Below the pieces are notes generated by a model, which searched no databases, had not been told where the DNA came from, and saw only the letters and a list, made by a program, of their open reading frames with translations. The position numbers and the translations under genes were made by a program. From Palsa-883 sp963826975 (lineage in GTDB: Bacteria > Pseudomonadota > Alphaproteobacteria > Acetobacterales > Acetobacteraceae): a stretch of 64,000 nucleotides of DNA. The stretch is from assembly GCA_963826975.1 (NCBI GenBank), contig CAWGZJ010000003.1, positions 806,001-870,000 on the forward strand. The letters are read 5' to 3'. Shown here piece after piece: positions 10,316-20,072 of the stretch; the stretch's first letter is position 1; each line of letters opens with the position of its first letter.

Positions 10316-11583
10316 AGCGGCGCCTTCTGCGAAGCGAGGAACCCGGGCGGTGTGGCGCCGTAATTGATCAGGATGCTGTCGACGTCATCCACCCGCAGCC
10401 GGATCCATGGGGTCTCGCCGGAAAATACCGTTTCGTCGAAGCTGAAGGTCAGCGTGGCGGTCGGGTCGGTCGTCCAGGCGTCCGGAAACAGCTCCAGTTG
10501 CGCAATGATGCAGGACACGCGCTGCGCCCGCCACACCTTCGGGTTGCAGCCGACGGTCAGCACCGTGGCGGTACCCCCGCCCGACTTGGCCATCGTGCCG
10601 ATCGTCGGCGCCAGCACGACCGGCAGCGCGTTGGTGGTCAGCACGTTGGGCGCCGTGCCGATCAGCGCCTTGACGCTGTAGAACCCGGCGCGCCAGGCAT
10701 CCGAGGCGGTCGGCAGCGTGGCCGTCAGCGCGCTTCCCGCCGCGGTACCCGGCAGGTCGTTGATCGCACCGGTCAGCGTGTGAGTGAAGCGCAGCGTGGC
10801 CGGGCCGGTATCCGTGAGACGGAAGCCGGTCACCGTCAGCGCATCGCCCATGCGGACCGCGGGCTGGCTGTTGGGCGGCGTGGCGGCGACCAGGGTCGGC
10901 GTCGGTGCGTTCAGGTTGGGGTTGGAGATGATGCCGCCCGGCTGTTTCCAGGTCGGATTCCATGGCCCGATCGTCAGCACCGGCAGCGGCGAGGCGGACG
11001 GGCGCCGGTTCTGCAACAGCACCACGGACACCTGGTAGACCGCCGATGGGCGGTAGCTGGTCTGGAACGCCATCCACAGGCGCGACATCTCCTCGGTGCC
11101 CATCGCGTGCGGCACGATCTTGATTTGCTCGACCTGGTCGAGCACGTCGGCCGCCGTCAGGATCGGGATCTCCGGCGGCGGCGTGCTCAACGCATTCTGG
11201 ATGCCCTGGCTGGTGAGCACCGCGATCTCGTGCAGGTATTGCATGGCGTAGCCGAGCAGTACGTCGGCGTAGAGCTGCTTCTGGCTGTAGGCGGTGACGA
11301 GGTAATAGAGGTCCAGCGCCAGCGGCGGGTTGCTGATGCGGTTGCCGGCAGCGTCGCGCGACGGCATGTCCCAGTTGCGCCAGGCCGCGTTCGGCGTGAC
11401 GTGGTACATGAACAGGTTGATCTGATCCGGCAGATCGGCGCCGTCGGTCTTGATCCGGTCCGGCGCCTCGGCGGTGATGGAAACCGGCCCCTGCGCGCCG
11501 AGCTGGACGTGATCGACCAGGCCGCCATGCAGCATTGCCCGCAGCACGGCGGTGACGCCGGCGATGGCGAGATCGGTGCTCAT
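10312..11583 (-). CDS. DUF4255 tail terminator-like protein (Afp16/Pvc16-type)
   Basis: A 423-residue protein. The N-terminal 190 residues match the DUF4255 (Pvc16 N-terminal) domain: INLFMYHVTPNAAWRNWDMP, ALDLYYLVTAYSQKQLYADV and LLGYAMQYLHEIAVL are clear signatures. The remainder has Ig-like beta segments (AVRMGDALTVTGFRLTD, TLRFTHTLTGAINDLPG). In Afp and PVC the homologue caps the distal end of sheath and tube and fixes length. ATG at 11583 overlaps the previous stop as ATGA; a longer upstream reading frame exists but runs through the neighbouring gene and is not needed. Confidence 0.9.
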
Positions 11584-12260
11584 GAACGCGACCTGCCCGC
11601 CAGCCACTCTTCCAGACCGGGGCCGCGTGGGGCGGCGCGAGGGCGCTGTGGCGGCGCGGCGGGGGGTGCGACGGCGCGGACGTCGACGCGGCCGATAGTG
11701 ACGTGCACCACGTTGTCGGTCGCTGCGGCCGACGCGGCGGGTGCGAACATCGCCGATGCGATGCCGCGGCGCTGCGGAGCCGGGCCGGCGTGCGCAGGCA
11801 TCCGGGCCGCCGGCGGCATTTGCGGCGAAGCGGCGATCGGCAGGGCGGCGTCGGGTGTGGCCGGCGGCAGGGACCGCTGCCATGAGGGGACGCGGGATGG
11901 CGGCGGTTGCCGCGATGGATTTTCCCACGGATCGGCCCACGTATCCGGCCCGGCGGCCCGAGCGGCCGGTGCTGCCGCGCGGTCCCGGTCTGCCTCGTCC
12001 GGCAACGCCTGCTCGCCCCGCGGCGTCGCCCGGCGATGGTGCCTGCCCGCGGTGATCGGCGCCGCATCGTCCACAGCTTCCCGCCGCACCCGCGATGACG
12101 CCTGGTGTTCGGCGTCGCCGTCCGGCGAGGCTTGCGCGACGCCGTCCCCGATCGGTGCCATCGGCTCCGACCAGGCCTCGAACCGTGCGGGCACGCGTGG
12201 TTGCACCGTCTCAAGCGTACCGCGGCTGCGCGCGACGAGACGGTGCAGATACGCACTCAT
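11580..12260 (-). CDS. Conserved eCIS-locus protein, Pro/Ala-rich, unknown role
   Basis: A 226-residue protein. The first 30 residues (MSAYLHRLVARS, VQPRVPARFEAW) follow the pattern 'YLxxLxxRSxxxxxxVxPRxPxxFE' that I recognise from hypothetical proteins beside eCIS DUF4255 genes. The middle is Pro/Ala/Arg-rich and looks disordered; near the C-terminus NVVHVTIGRVDVRAVAPP is the only beta-like segment, a 'VxVxIGRIEVRA' motif also usual in this group. Function unknown. It is overlapped by 4 bases on both sides (12257-12260 and 11580-11583). Confidence 0.75.
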   Translation of the reverse strand: MSAYLHRLVARSRGTLETVQPRVPARFEAWSEPMAPIGDGVAQASPDGDAEHQASSRVRREAVDDAAPITAGRHHRRATPRGEQALPDEADRDRAAAPAARAAGPDTWADPWENPSRQPPPSRVPSWQRSLPPATPDAALPIAASPQMPPAARMPAHAGPAPQRRGIASAMFAPAASAAATDNVVHVTIGRVDVRAVAPPAAPPQRPRAAPRGPGLEEWLAGRSRS

Positions 12261-12943
12261 GCGCCGGCCAGGTCGAGATAGACCTGCCGCCGCGCCGGTG
12301 ACATCGCCAGAATGTCAGCCTCGCGCCAGCCATAGGCGCGGGCCAGCGCATGCACGTGGCCGAGCAGGCGCAAGGCGCGGGCTTCGATCTCGCGCCAGAG
12401 GAATTCGCCCGCATCGAGCCCGCGGGCGAATTGCGCGCCGCACGATTGACATTGCAGCACAAGTTCGGCGTCGCCCAGCGGATCGATCTCGGCCATTCGT
12501 TGGGAGACGGGTGCCAGCAACGCCGCGTCGGCTTTGGCATCGACCGGGCAACGATCGACCAGGCAACGATTGAGCAGGCTCAGCGCAGCCGTGTCCTCGT
12601 CCTGCGCCGGTTCCACGGCGATCAGGTCGGCAACGGTCGGCAGCCGGAATTGCACGCGGTGCCCGCCGGCAGCGACGCTGTGCACGCCTGGCCCCGGCAC
12701 CGGCGTTCGCAGCAACTCGTCGACGTCGCAGGTGATTTCCAGCCGCGTGTTGCACTGTGGGCAGTCCGCGACGCCACGCAAGGTGGGGCCGAACCAGGCG
12801 CGATGCCGTGCCAGCAGGGCGGCGACCGCGGCGCCGACCGGCAGGTCCGCCGCATTCTCACCCGCCAGATGCAGCAGCCGCGCGGCCGGCGGCAGGCCCT
12901 GCCCGTGCTCCCATGTCCGCAGCAGCTCTGCGCCGTCCGCCAT
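12257..12943 (-). CDS. eCIS baseplate-associated protein with paired CxxC motifs
   Basis: A 228-residue protein lying between the tube and the Pro-rich accessory gene, where T4-gp26-like 'T4 baseplate' proteins are often found in eCIS loci. Two CxxC pairs (CPQCNTRLEI near residue 60 and CQSCGAQF near residue 170) suggest a metal-binding zinc-ribbon-like element. Other segments: RLPTVADLIAVEP, TAALSLLNRCLV and EIDPLGDAELVLQC. The start is ATG 12943 with an AGGG 9 bases upstream; GTG 12949 is possible. Assignment to the gp26-like group is by position and pattern and is uncertain. Confidence 0.7.
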   Translation of the reverse strand: MADGAELLRTWEHGQGLPPAARLLHLAGENAADLPVGAAVAALLARHRAWFGPTLRGVADCPQCNTRLEITCDVDELLRTPVPGPGVHSVAAGGHRVQFRLPTVADLIAVEPAQDEDTAALSLLNRCLVDRCPVDAKADAALLAPVSQRMAEIDPLGDAELVLQCQSCGAQFARGLDAGEFLWREIEARALRLLGHVHALARAYGWREADILAMSPARRQVYLDLAGA

Positions 12944-12958
12944 GGCCACGTGCCCTGA

Positions 12959-13477
12959 TCAGGTGAAGCTCGGCTCGGCCGGCTCGGGCACGTCGGTGTC
13001 GCGCTCCCAGCCTTCGTTCTCCAGCTTGATGTGCTGGATGGCGACTGCGTTGGCGTTGGCGTCCAGGTCGGGCATGGCCAGGTACTCGGACACCCAGCAC
13101 CGATAGATCTTGTAGGCGATCGCGAGCTGCCCGGCCTCGTTGTAGAGTTCCAGGATGATGTCCTTGCGGAAGTCCTTGAGCGAGACTTCCGCGCCGAGCG
13201 CGGCGCCGAAGTTCCATACCTTGCGCGCCCATGCCTCGAACGCGGTGTCGTGCGTCACGCCGCGCTCCAGCGTGATGGCATCGAACTCGTTGCGGCCGGG
13301 TGACTTGCGGCTGGTGGACGGGTCACCCCCCTCGCGGTGCTTCACGACCTCGGTGGTGCGTTTCAGCCCGCCCGTCATCTTGGAGATACCGGCGACGTAC
13401 TGACCGTCCCACTTCAGGCGGAACTTGAAATTCTTGTAGGGGTCAAAGCGCGTCGCATTCACAGTGAACTGCGCCAT
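12959..13477 (-). CDS. Inner tube protein (Afp1/Afp5-type, phage gp19-like)
   Basis: A 172-residue tail-tube protein. It begins with the tube signature YKNFKFRLKWDGQYVAGISK, followed by MTGGLKRTTEVVKHREGGDP, PGRNEFDAITLERGVTHDTA and a C-terminal half ending with AVAIQHIKLENEGWERD, all standard for T4-gp19-like eCIS tube proteins. Hexameric rings of this protein form the channel through which cargo travels. The start at 13477 has a strong GGGAGG ribosome site. Only one tube gene is present, unlike the Afp locus with several. Confidence 0.95.
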   Translation of the reverse strand: MAQFTVNATRFDPYKNFKFRLKWDGQYVAGISKMTGGLKRTTEVVKHREGGDPSTSRKSPGRNEFDAITLERGVTHDTAFEAWARKVWNFGAALGAEVSLKDFRKDIILELYNEAGQLAIAYKIYRCWVSEYLAMPDLDANANAVAIQHIKLENEGWERDTDVPEPAEPSFT

Positions 13478-13499
13478 TGGAATCCTCCCGACCGGGCGG

Positions 13500-15548
13500 T
13501 CAGCTTGCGAGCTGGCCGGCGATCTGCTGGATCTGCAGGACGACGAATTCGGCCGGCTTCAGCGGCGCAAACCCGACAATGATGTTGACCACGCCGGCAT
13601 CGATGTCGGCCTGCGTGGTGGTGGTGCTGTCGCAACGAACGAAATAGGCTGCCGCCGGCGTGGTGCCCTGGAAGGCGCCCTGCCGGTACAGCGTCTGCAT
13701 GAAGGCGTTCACGTTGAGCCGGATCGCCGCCCATAGCGGATCGGCGTTCGGCTCGAACACGACCCATTGCAGGCCGCGATACAGGCTTTCTTCCAGGAAC
13801 AGCGCGAAGCGGCGCACCGGAACGTATTTCCATTCCGATGCCATCGCGTCGGCGCCGGCCAGCGTGCGCGCGCCCCAACTGACGAAGCCATAGATCGGAA
13901 AGCTGCGCAGGCAGTTCAGGCCAAGCGGGTTCAGCTCGCCGTTCTCGGCGTCGGTCATCGTGTAGACCAGCTTCTGCACGCCCGACAGCGTCGCCTCGGT
14001 ACCCGCCGGCGCCTTCCAGACGTTGCGGTTCGAGTCGGTTGTGGAATAGACGCCGGCCATCACGCCGCACGGCGCGAAGGTGCGCAGCGCGTTCTGGTTC
14101 AGCGGATCGGGTATGCGCAGGCGCGGGAAATACGCCGCGCCATTCGGGTCGGTGACCGTCAATCCGCTGGTCTTCCAGGCCAGTGCCGAGGGAATGTCGT
14201 TGACGCTCGGCGGTGGGTCGATCAGCAGGAAGGCACGGCGTTTCTTGCAATAATCCATCGCCGGCGCCCAGACATCGTTGGGCGAGCCGACCGTGGAATC
14301 GAGCACCGAGGGATTGCTGACGCTGGCGCGGGTGGCGTCGGGAATGCACAGGATGTTGAACAGGTCCACCTTGTCGAGCGCATAGATACCGGTGAACGCC
14401 GCCTCGTCGCCGACAAGCTGCACACTGGTGGGCAAGCTGGTGCCGTCGCTGCCTTGGGTGACGCTGAGCTGGAAATCCTTCTTGGCACTTTGTCCGCCGA
14501 ACCAGTAGGCGGCAACATTCGCGCTGAGCGGGCTTTCGAGTCCCAGCACGCTCGCCGCGTCGACCGTGGGCGCGGGAGACATCGCGGCCGACGCCTTGGC
14601 GAAGACCGCACCCGCATCCGGCTTGCCCGGAATGGACAGCGAGACCAGGATAGAATCTAGCGTCGCTGCGCCGAGGTTGGACCGGGTCTGCGTGATGCTG
14701 ACGGCAGCGCCCGGATGTTTCGCCTGCAGCGCCCGCGCGGTGCGGATCTGCACCAGTCGCAGTATCTGGGTGAACGTGGTGGGGCGTGGGTCGGTGGCAG
14801 CGAGGACCGGAACGTCCGTACCGCCATCGCCGTCGATGGCGATGTTGAAGCCGGCGACTGCGTTGGCGGCGCCGAACGCCGTCACGACGGTCGCGGCAGT
14901 CACCTTCGCGATGACCCCGGTGCGTGCCGGCTGCGGCGGCGTGCCGGTCGCCCCGAGCACCGGCGTCGCCGGCAGCACCTCCACGGTTTCCACCTGGATC
15001 ATTTGCGAGCCATTGTCGGGATCGTTCACCACCGACTGAACGAAGTTGGCCTTGCCGGGGTCCATCGTAACCACCGGGAAACTCTCGCTGGCGCCGCTGG
15101 CCAGGTTGCTGACAGTGAGATTGAAGGCGTACTGGTCGTAGCCGGGCTGCCCACTGCTCGGCAGCCCGTCATAGTCGATGGCGACAGTGACCTGACCGGC
15201 CCAGCTTCCGGTGCTTATCGCCTGCAGCACCAGCGAATGGCTGGTGCCGCCGACATCTGCAATGGTCAGGCTGGCGGGTTTCGCGCCGTTCTTTGGGACC
15301 CGCACGACGATCGCCTGCGATCCACCGTTGGCGAAGAACTGCTGCACCGCATAGGATAGCTCGCTGTCCGCCACGAGGCCGCCAAAGCCGCGCTCGAAAT
15401 CAGCAAAGCTGTTGAGGATGACGGGGGTCGCATCCAGTCCGCTGCCGGTATAACCGACGAACGCGGTGATGGATGTTGCCACACCAACAATGGTGTGCAC
15501 GCCACTGGAGAGTTCCTCGATATAGACGCCAGGCGCTGTGAGCAACAT
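13500..15548 (-). CDS. Contractile sheath protein (Afp2-4-type), 682 aa
   Basis: First gene of the injection-system operon. The N-terminal segment APGVYIEELSSGVHTIVGV and the C-terminal section RFALFLEESLYRGLQWVVFE, DPLWAAIRLNVNAFMQTLYR and QGAFQGTTPAAAYFVRCD are the classic phage tail sheath ends that make the inter-subunit handshake. At 682 residues it is longer than Afp sheaths (roughly 350-450); the extra residues are a central insertion (about residues 90-370) that probably forms surface domains. ATG 15548 is preceded by GAGGAG 9 bases upstream. The single sheath gene heads a long run of overlapping baseplate genes. Confidence 0.95.
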   Translation of the reverse strand: MLLTAPGVYIEELSSGVHTIVGVATSITAFVGYTGSGLDATPVILNSFADFERGFGGLVADSELSYAVQQFFANGGSQAIVVRVPKNGAKPASLTIADVGGTSHSLVLQAISTGSWAGQVTVAIDYDGLPSSGQPGYDQYAFNLTVSNLASGASESFPVVTMDPGKANFVQSVVNDPDNGSQMIQVETVEVLPATPVLGATGTPPQPARTGVIAKVTAATVVTAFGAANAVAGFNIAIDGDGGTDVPVLAATDPRPTTFTQILRLVQIRTARALQAKHPGAAVSITQTRSNLGAATLDSILVSLSIPGKPDAGAVFAKASAAMSPAPTVDAASVLGLESPLSANVAAYWFGGQSAKKDFQLSVTQGSDGTSLPTSVQLVGDEAAFTGIYALDKVDLFNILCIPDATRASVSNPSVLDSTVGSPNDVWAPAMDYCKKRRAFLLIDPPPSVNDIPSALAWKTSGLTVTDPNGAAYFPRLRIPDPLNQNALRTFAPCGVMAGVYSTTDSNRNVWKAPAGTEATLSGVQKLVYTMTDAENGELNPLGLNCLRSFPIYGFVSWGARTLAGADAMASEWKYVPVRRFALFLEESLYRGLQWVVFEPNADPLWAAIRLNVNAFMQTLYRQGAFQGTTPAAAYFVRCDSTTTTQADIDAGVVNIIVGFAPLKPAEFVVLQIQQIAGQLAS

Positions 15549-15592
15549 CCCTGATCGCTCCTCATACCCGCAACGGCTTTGTCATTTGCCGT

Positions 15593-15620
15593 TCATTATT
15601 GTGGTGTGACAACGTAGCAA
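15593..15620 (-). promoter_or_regulatory. Candidate promoter of the eCIS operon
   Basis: On the minus strand TTGCTA (15620-15615) and TAATGA (15598-15593) are separated by 16 bases, in an AT-richer patch about 45 bases before the sheath start. No other sigma70-like pair stands out there. This is pattern matching only. Confidence 0.3.
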
Positions 15621-15889
15621 CGGTCATTGATTGGGGTTAGTGCCGAATTGGTCCTTCACGGACAAGTGAATGGCTGCGCCGCAACCACTTCGCCATCGGA
15701 TCGGAATATAACAAGTCCCTGATGACTGTGCCTGCTCCAGAAGGGCTGCCGATCACTGGTCCGCCCCAATGTTGTTCCCGAGATGGTTGGTTTTACCCGA
15801 GATGGCTGGCCGGCGCGTGCTGCCGCGCGAGGTGGATGATTCTATAGAGTACCACGAGCGGTCGGCCGTTCGTTCTGACATCCCAAAAA

Positions 15890-16162
15890 TTATGCAGCGT
15901 CCGGGAATTGTGTCGATGATTTCGCCGGAGCCAGCAGCGGAAGCCCCCGGGAGACAACCTTTAAGCAGAGTTGTACCCCGTCCCTCACTCCATGCGCGCG
16001 TCGCTTGAAGACCGAGACTTTGCTGTTGACGCCCTCAACGAAGCGAAGCAACACTTTGCTTCTCGGCGTGCGGTGCGCGGCAATACCATACCAGTGGCGA
16101 CGGATCATTTCAGCGACGTACTCATGCAGTTTGAGACGCTGCCATTTGAGGCCAGCACACCA
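15890..16162 (-). pseudogene. ISL3-family transposase remnant (C-terminal fragment)
   Basis: The open frame encodes LKLHEYVAEMIRRHWYGIAA, then LLRFVEGVNSKVSVFKRRAH and GVRDGVQLCLKV. This matches the end of ISL3-family transposases, where the usual text is 'GFVEGLNNKIRVxQRRAYGxRD'. The 5' part is missing (a TGA precedes the fragment) and no partner inverted repeats were found. It is a relic in the gap between the eCIS operon and the divergently oriented DUF4157 gene, indicating past insertion at the junction. The rest of the gap (15621-15889 and 16163-16488) shows no convincing gene. Confidence 0.7.
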
Positions 16163-16488
16163 TCAGTAGCAGTGGCACCGCGCCGACCACCGCCGCGCGG
16201 TTCGGGCGAGACACCGGTCCGCGAGCGCGCCGCACAGGGCCGCGGTCACCGCGGATCGCTTTCCAGTGAGGATCGTTCCGCGTATCATGACAAGTCCGTG
16301 AAGCAAGCGTGATATACGATCGCGGGCAACGCGGATGTTACGCGAAGTAATTGGCAGGTTGTTCATGGCCGTCACCGAAATCGGATAACCAGCCGGCAGC
16401 AGCCTTTTGTGAGGCACTAAGATCGGGCTTACACGCCGCCGAAAATTGCTGTTCTCTACAACCGATGCCGACCAGCGAGGGTGCATCC

Positions 16489-19400
16489 ATGTTGGCTCCG
16501 AAGGTTGCCAAACCTGAGCCGAAGACCGCCGATTGGCCCAGCAGCAACCTAGCGCCCCAGCGCGCGACACCGGTAGGCCATCGGCCCGGCCATGATCCGG
16601 CCGAGCAGACGGGCGTGCACCAGCGCAGCAGCGGAAACCAACCAACACCTCGGCTACCGGCGCAGCGAGCCGCGGCCCATCCACGCAACCTCCCGCACAG
16701 CAACAACGGCCAGGAAACCGATCCGGCAAGTCCAACCGTCCGAAGCGCGATGCCCGGCATCGCATGGGATTTCAGCAAGGTTGCATTGTTTCCAACCGAC
16801 CGGGCAAACCGGCCTCACGCGTCCCTCTCGACAGCGCGAACTCCGGCGCTCGGCGTCATACAGCCGAAACTTGCGATCGGTCGGGTCGATGATCCGCTTG
16901 AGCGCGAGGCGGATCGCGTCGCCGACGAGGTAATGCGAATTCCGGCCGCTGGGGTTGCACAGCGCAAATGCGCGGCGTGCGAAGACGACGAGACGGCGGT
17001 GCGCAAGAGCCCGACCCTCGCCGACGCCGCACCGGTGGCGATGCGGCGGGGACCGGTCGTTCGGCCGGCGATAACAGTCATGCGGACGCCGGCCGCACCG
17101 GTCGTCCGGCGCCAATGGTCGGACGCATCGATCAGTGGGGCGAAATCGGCCGAGACGACCGCGCCCGCGGGCGGCTGGAACCAGGCGGAGACGATGGTCG
17201 CCGGCGTGCGGCGTATCCCGCTCGAGGGCATCACCGGGGGTAACACCGAGCCGGACCCGCAATCGGCCACCAAGGAAGCCGCCGATAACCGGGTGATCGT
17301 ACCTGATCCCGTCACCGCTCGACACGACCCAGCCGATCGACGTGCTGCTTCACCTGCACGGCCACAATGTCGGCTACCGCCAGCGCACGACCCAGGGCAA
17401 GGACGACGCCACGCTCGCACCCGGCACGGCACGCGACATCGATTCCGACCGGATCGAGCAACAGATCGCCGCGAGCAAGCGACCGATCATCGGCGTGCTG
17501 CCGCAGGGGACGGCAGGCTCCGGGTTCGGCAAGCTCAACGCCGACGCGTACATTGCCACGGTGTTCACCGCGCTGACCGCTGCCGGCGCGTGGGGCCTGC
17601 CGGTGATCGAGGCGCCGAAGGTCGGCCGCGTGATCCTGACCGGCCATAGCGGCGCCGGCGGGCGGATTTCCGAAATGATCGCCGAACCCGGCGCGCCCCG
17701 CCTGCCGTCCGCCCTCGCCGAGGTGGCATTGTTCGATGCGATCAACGGACCCGGTGAGTTGGGAATCATTACGACCTGGGTGCTGAACCATCTCGACGCG
17801 GACCTTGCCGCGCTGATGGCGGGCGGCATTGCGACCGGCGTGATGACGCAGCAGCAGGCCGACTATCTCCACACCAGCATGCGGTTCCGTGCCTACTATA
17901 CCAACAGCAGCTACCAGGCCCGACATGAGAAGCTGCAGGCGTCCATCGATGGCTGGTTCAAGACGAATGGCGGGATGCTCGGTGGCGTGAGCTCGCCGCT
18001 CTACACGCAGCTGTACGACAACTACCGCACCGCCCCGGTCCACCATGGTGCGCACAACCTCATCATGGGCAAGGACGACCGGCTGCGCGACGCGCTGACG
18101 ACGCCGCCGCCGGTGGGAAGCTCGGCGCCGCTGGTGTTGCCGAAATTCGAATCGCAAACCTATCCCGCCGCAGTGGCCCCGGAGGCGGTGGAGCAAACGT
18201 TGCGCACGCAGGGCACGACGCTCGATCCGGCGAGCCGCGCGTTCATGGAGGTGCGGTTCGGCTACGATTTCAGCCGCGTGCGCATCCATGCCGACGCCCA
18301 GGCAGCCGAGTCCGCCGCCGCCATCAATGCGCGCGCCTACACGTTGGGCGACCACGTGGTGTTCGCGCCAGGCGCCTATGCGCCGCACTCCCAGGCCGCC
18401 TCGCGATTGCTCGCGCACGAACTGGTCCATGTGGTGCAGCAGGGCCACGCCGCGCCGCGCCAGCCCGAGCCCGGGGTCGCCGCGTCTGGCGTCGCCGCGC
18501 CCGGGGGCGCCGTGCCTGGGCATCAGGCCGCGGCAACCAGCCAGGCCTTGCAGCGCCAACCGGCGCCAGCGGCGGTCGAGCAGGACCTGCTGCCGATCCG
18601 CGCCGACGAAAATCAAAAGTCGTTGCAGACTTATAATGTCGGCCGCTTCCCGGTTTTCGTGCCTGACGACGTCATCCTCAGCACCCGCGGTGACGAGGCC
18701 ACGCCGAACCTCAAGGTCCACATCTTCTTCTCTGCCGGCGCGGTACAGGGCGAGATCGGCAACGACGTGCTCACACACGGAATGCGCGGCGCCGAAGCCG
18801 CCTCCGGCTTCGTTCTGATCGGCGTGCCCTCGCACGACACGATCAGCGACGCGGAGATCAGGCAGTGCCTCACCGCTGTCCAGATCACCGGACCGATCAC
18901 TGGAATCCGCATGAGCGCCCACAGCCGCGGTGCGTTCAGCCTGCTCAACACGGTCTTGCAACATAAGATCGGCGACGTCGGTCTCATCGAGCACGTCACA
19001 CTGTTCGATGCCGATGAGTTGGCAGGGCCCGGCGGGGTGACGGTAACACCGAAATCCCAGTTGCTCGTCGCGGCGGGCATTCCGGCGGCAAACATCACCG
19101 CGATCGAGGTCAACGTCCGCAAGAAGCACACGCCGGGTGTTGAATACGACACGATCGATCCGGGCTGCGCGGCCGCCATCGGCTATGTTCGCCTGATCGA
19201 GGACGCGATGGTGACGGATCCGGGCGTGAGCGGAATGGTCGCGGCGAATCGGGCGATTGCCGATCAACTTGCGTCGCTGCCGTTGCCGCCGCGCGGTTCC
19301 TTCACCTCGAAGGATCCGACCGCGCCAACGAGTATCCAGAAGTTCTGCAAGGACCACAGTACGGCGATCGCCTCGATCCTGAGCCGGCAAGCCAATCGCA

Positions 19401-19525
19401 ACAGCGGCTTGCTGTGGTTCATCAACACCAACGACCTGGCGCGTTTCGGCGGGTTCAAGTTCGACTTCGGCCTGTCCGCCCACCACTTCATCGTTGCCGA
19501 ACTCGCGCACGAAGTGACGGAGTAG
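16489..19525 (+). pseudogene. DUF4157 eCIS-associated protein with two hydrolase-like domains; one apparent frameshift
   Basis: The likely cargo of the injection system. With one extra base removed near 17295-17320 it reads as 1011 residues. Order: Pro/Ala-rich leader; DPLEREADRVADEVM (about residue 130), the conserved first half of DUF4157-type proteins; CAACED; an alpha/beta-hydrolase-like domain (about 270-560) starting DVLLHLHGHNVGYR with nucleophile elbow GHSGAGG (about 384); the DUF4157 core (about 566-650) with FGYDFSRVRIHADAQAAESA and zinc motif HELVH; then a second domain (about 700-1011) with SAHSRGAF resembling another serine-hydrolase elbow. DUF4157 is strongly linked to eCIS payloads. 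The start 16489 has GAGG 8 bases upstream; ATG 16465 is possible. Before the shift the frame is that of 16489; after it, 17297 onward. It may be an intact gene with a sequence error. Confidence 0.8.
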
Positions 19526-19642
19526 CGCGGATCAGTCGCACCGAATGTGGGTTTTGTCGCAGATAATACCGGCGGTCCTACACATTGACCCGGGGGTCGG
19601 CATGACAGGGGGCAGCGCCGAGGAGTCGATCATTTGGAAGTA
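19526..19642. other. Spacer between DUF4157 gene and tRNA-Leu
   Basis: About 117 bases with no gene. It adjoins the 3' end of tRNA-Leu, the usual attachment side for integrating elements; no clear repeat of the tRNA 3' end was seen elsewhere in the window by eye. Confidence 0.4.
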
Positions 19643-19729
19643 TGGTGCGGGCGGTCGGAATCGAACCGACACTCTGTCACCAGAACTGGATTTTGAGTCC
19701 AGCGCGTCTACCAGTTCCGCCACGCCCGC
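19643..19729 (-). tRNA. tRNA-Leu(CAA)
   Basis: Minus-strand cloverleaf of 87 bases: acceptor GCGGGCG pairs with CGCCCGC, D-arm region GGCGGAACTGGTAGACGC, anticodon stem-loop CTGGACTCAAAATCCAG with anticodon CAA, long variable arm (TCTGGTGACAGA), T-arm GTCGGTTCGATTCCGAC, and an encoded CCA at 19645-19643. The eCIS block lies immediately beyond its 3' end. Confidence 0.97.
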
Positions 19730-19877
19730 CCATCGCCGCCGGAGCCCGCCTCGCGCTCCGCAGTTATGCTACACCCGGCGCGATCTGGTGCCGTGAAGCG
19801 CCTCTGAACTTACCCGACTAACCCACGTAAATCAAACGGCTTTCACTTCTCCGCGCTACGCGACGATATGGTAGACA

Positions 19878-19926
19878 TCCTTTTTTGAGATCGACTGCGT
19901 CTGCCGTTCCGCCACTCTCGCGCCGG
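19878..19926 (-). pseudogene. Decayed 5' half of a second tRNA-Leu
   Basis: On the minus strand the bases GAGTGGCGGAACGGCAGACG followed by CAGTCGATCTCAAAAAAGG resemble the D-arm and anticodon region of tRNA-Leu, with the D-arm consensus GTGGCGGAA and AGACGC intact, but the sequence then departs and no T-arm or acceptor partner follows. It lies about 150 bases upstream of the intact tRNA-Leu. A partial tRNA copy like this is a common scar of tRNA duplication or of element integration. Confidence 0.5.
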
Positions 19927-20072
19927 CGAAATCCTACACCAATCCCGCGTTGCGGGTCACCGCCCCCTTTTAAGCCTTTCGCAACACCTGACGCGGATAA
20001 TCGCCACACCGGACCGCACCGCGCCACCGCCCCGCGGCGCATCGCGGCGTCAACAGCGCGTGGAGCAGCAGC

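Noticed and set aside
16163..16765. Minus-strand ORFs in the gap before the DUF4157 gene
   Set aside because: They overlap the effector 5' region antisense and show no recognisable family or start signal.
17312..19510. A 732-codon minus-strand open frame
   Set aside because: Antisense to the DUF4157 protein, which has recognisable motifs (HELVH, GHSGAGG) on the plus strand.
19532..19723. Minus-strand ORF starting MAELVDALDSKSSS
   Set aside because: This is the well-known spurious translation of a tRNA-Leu gene.
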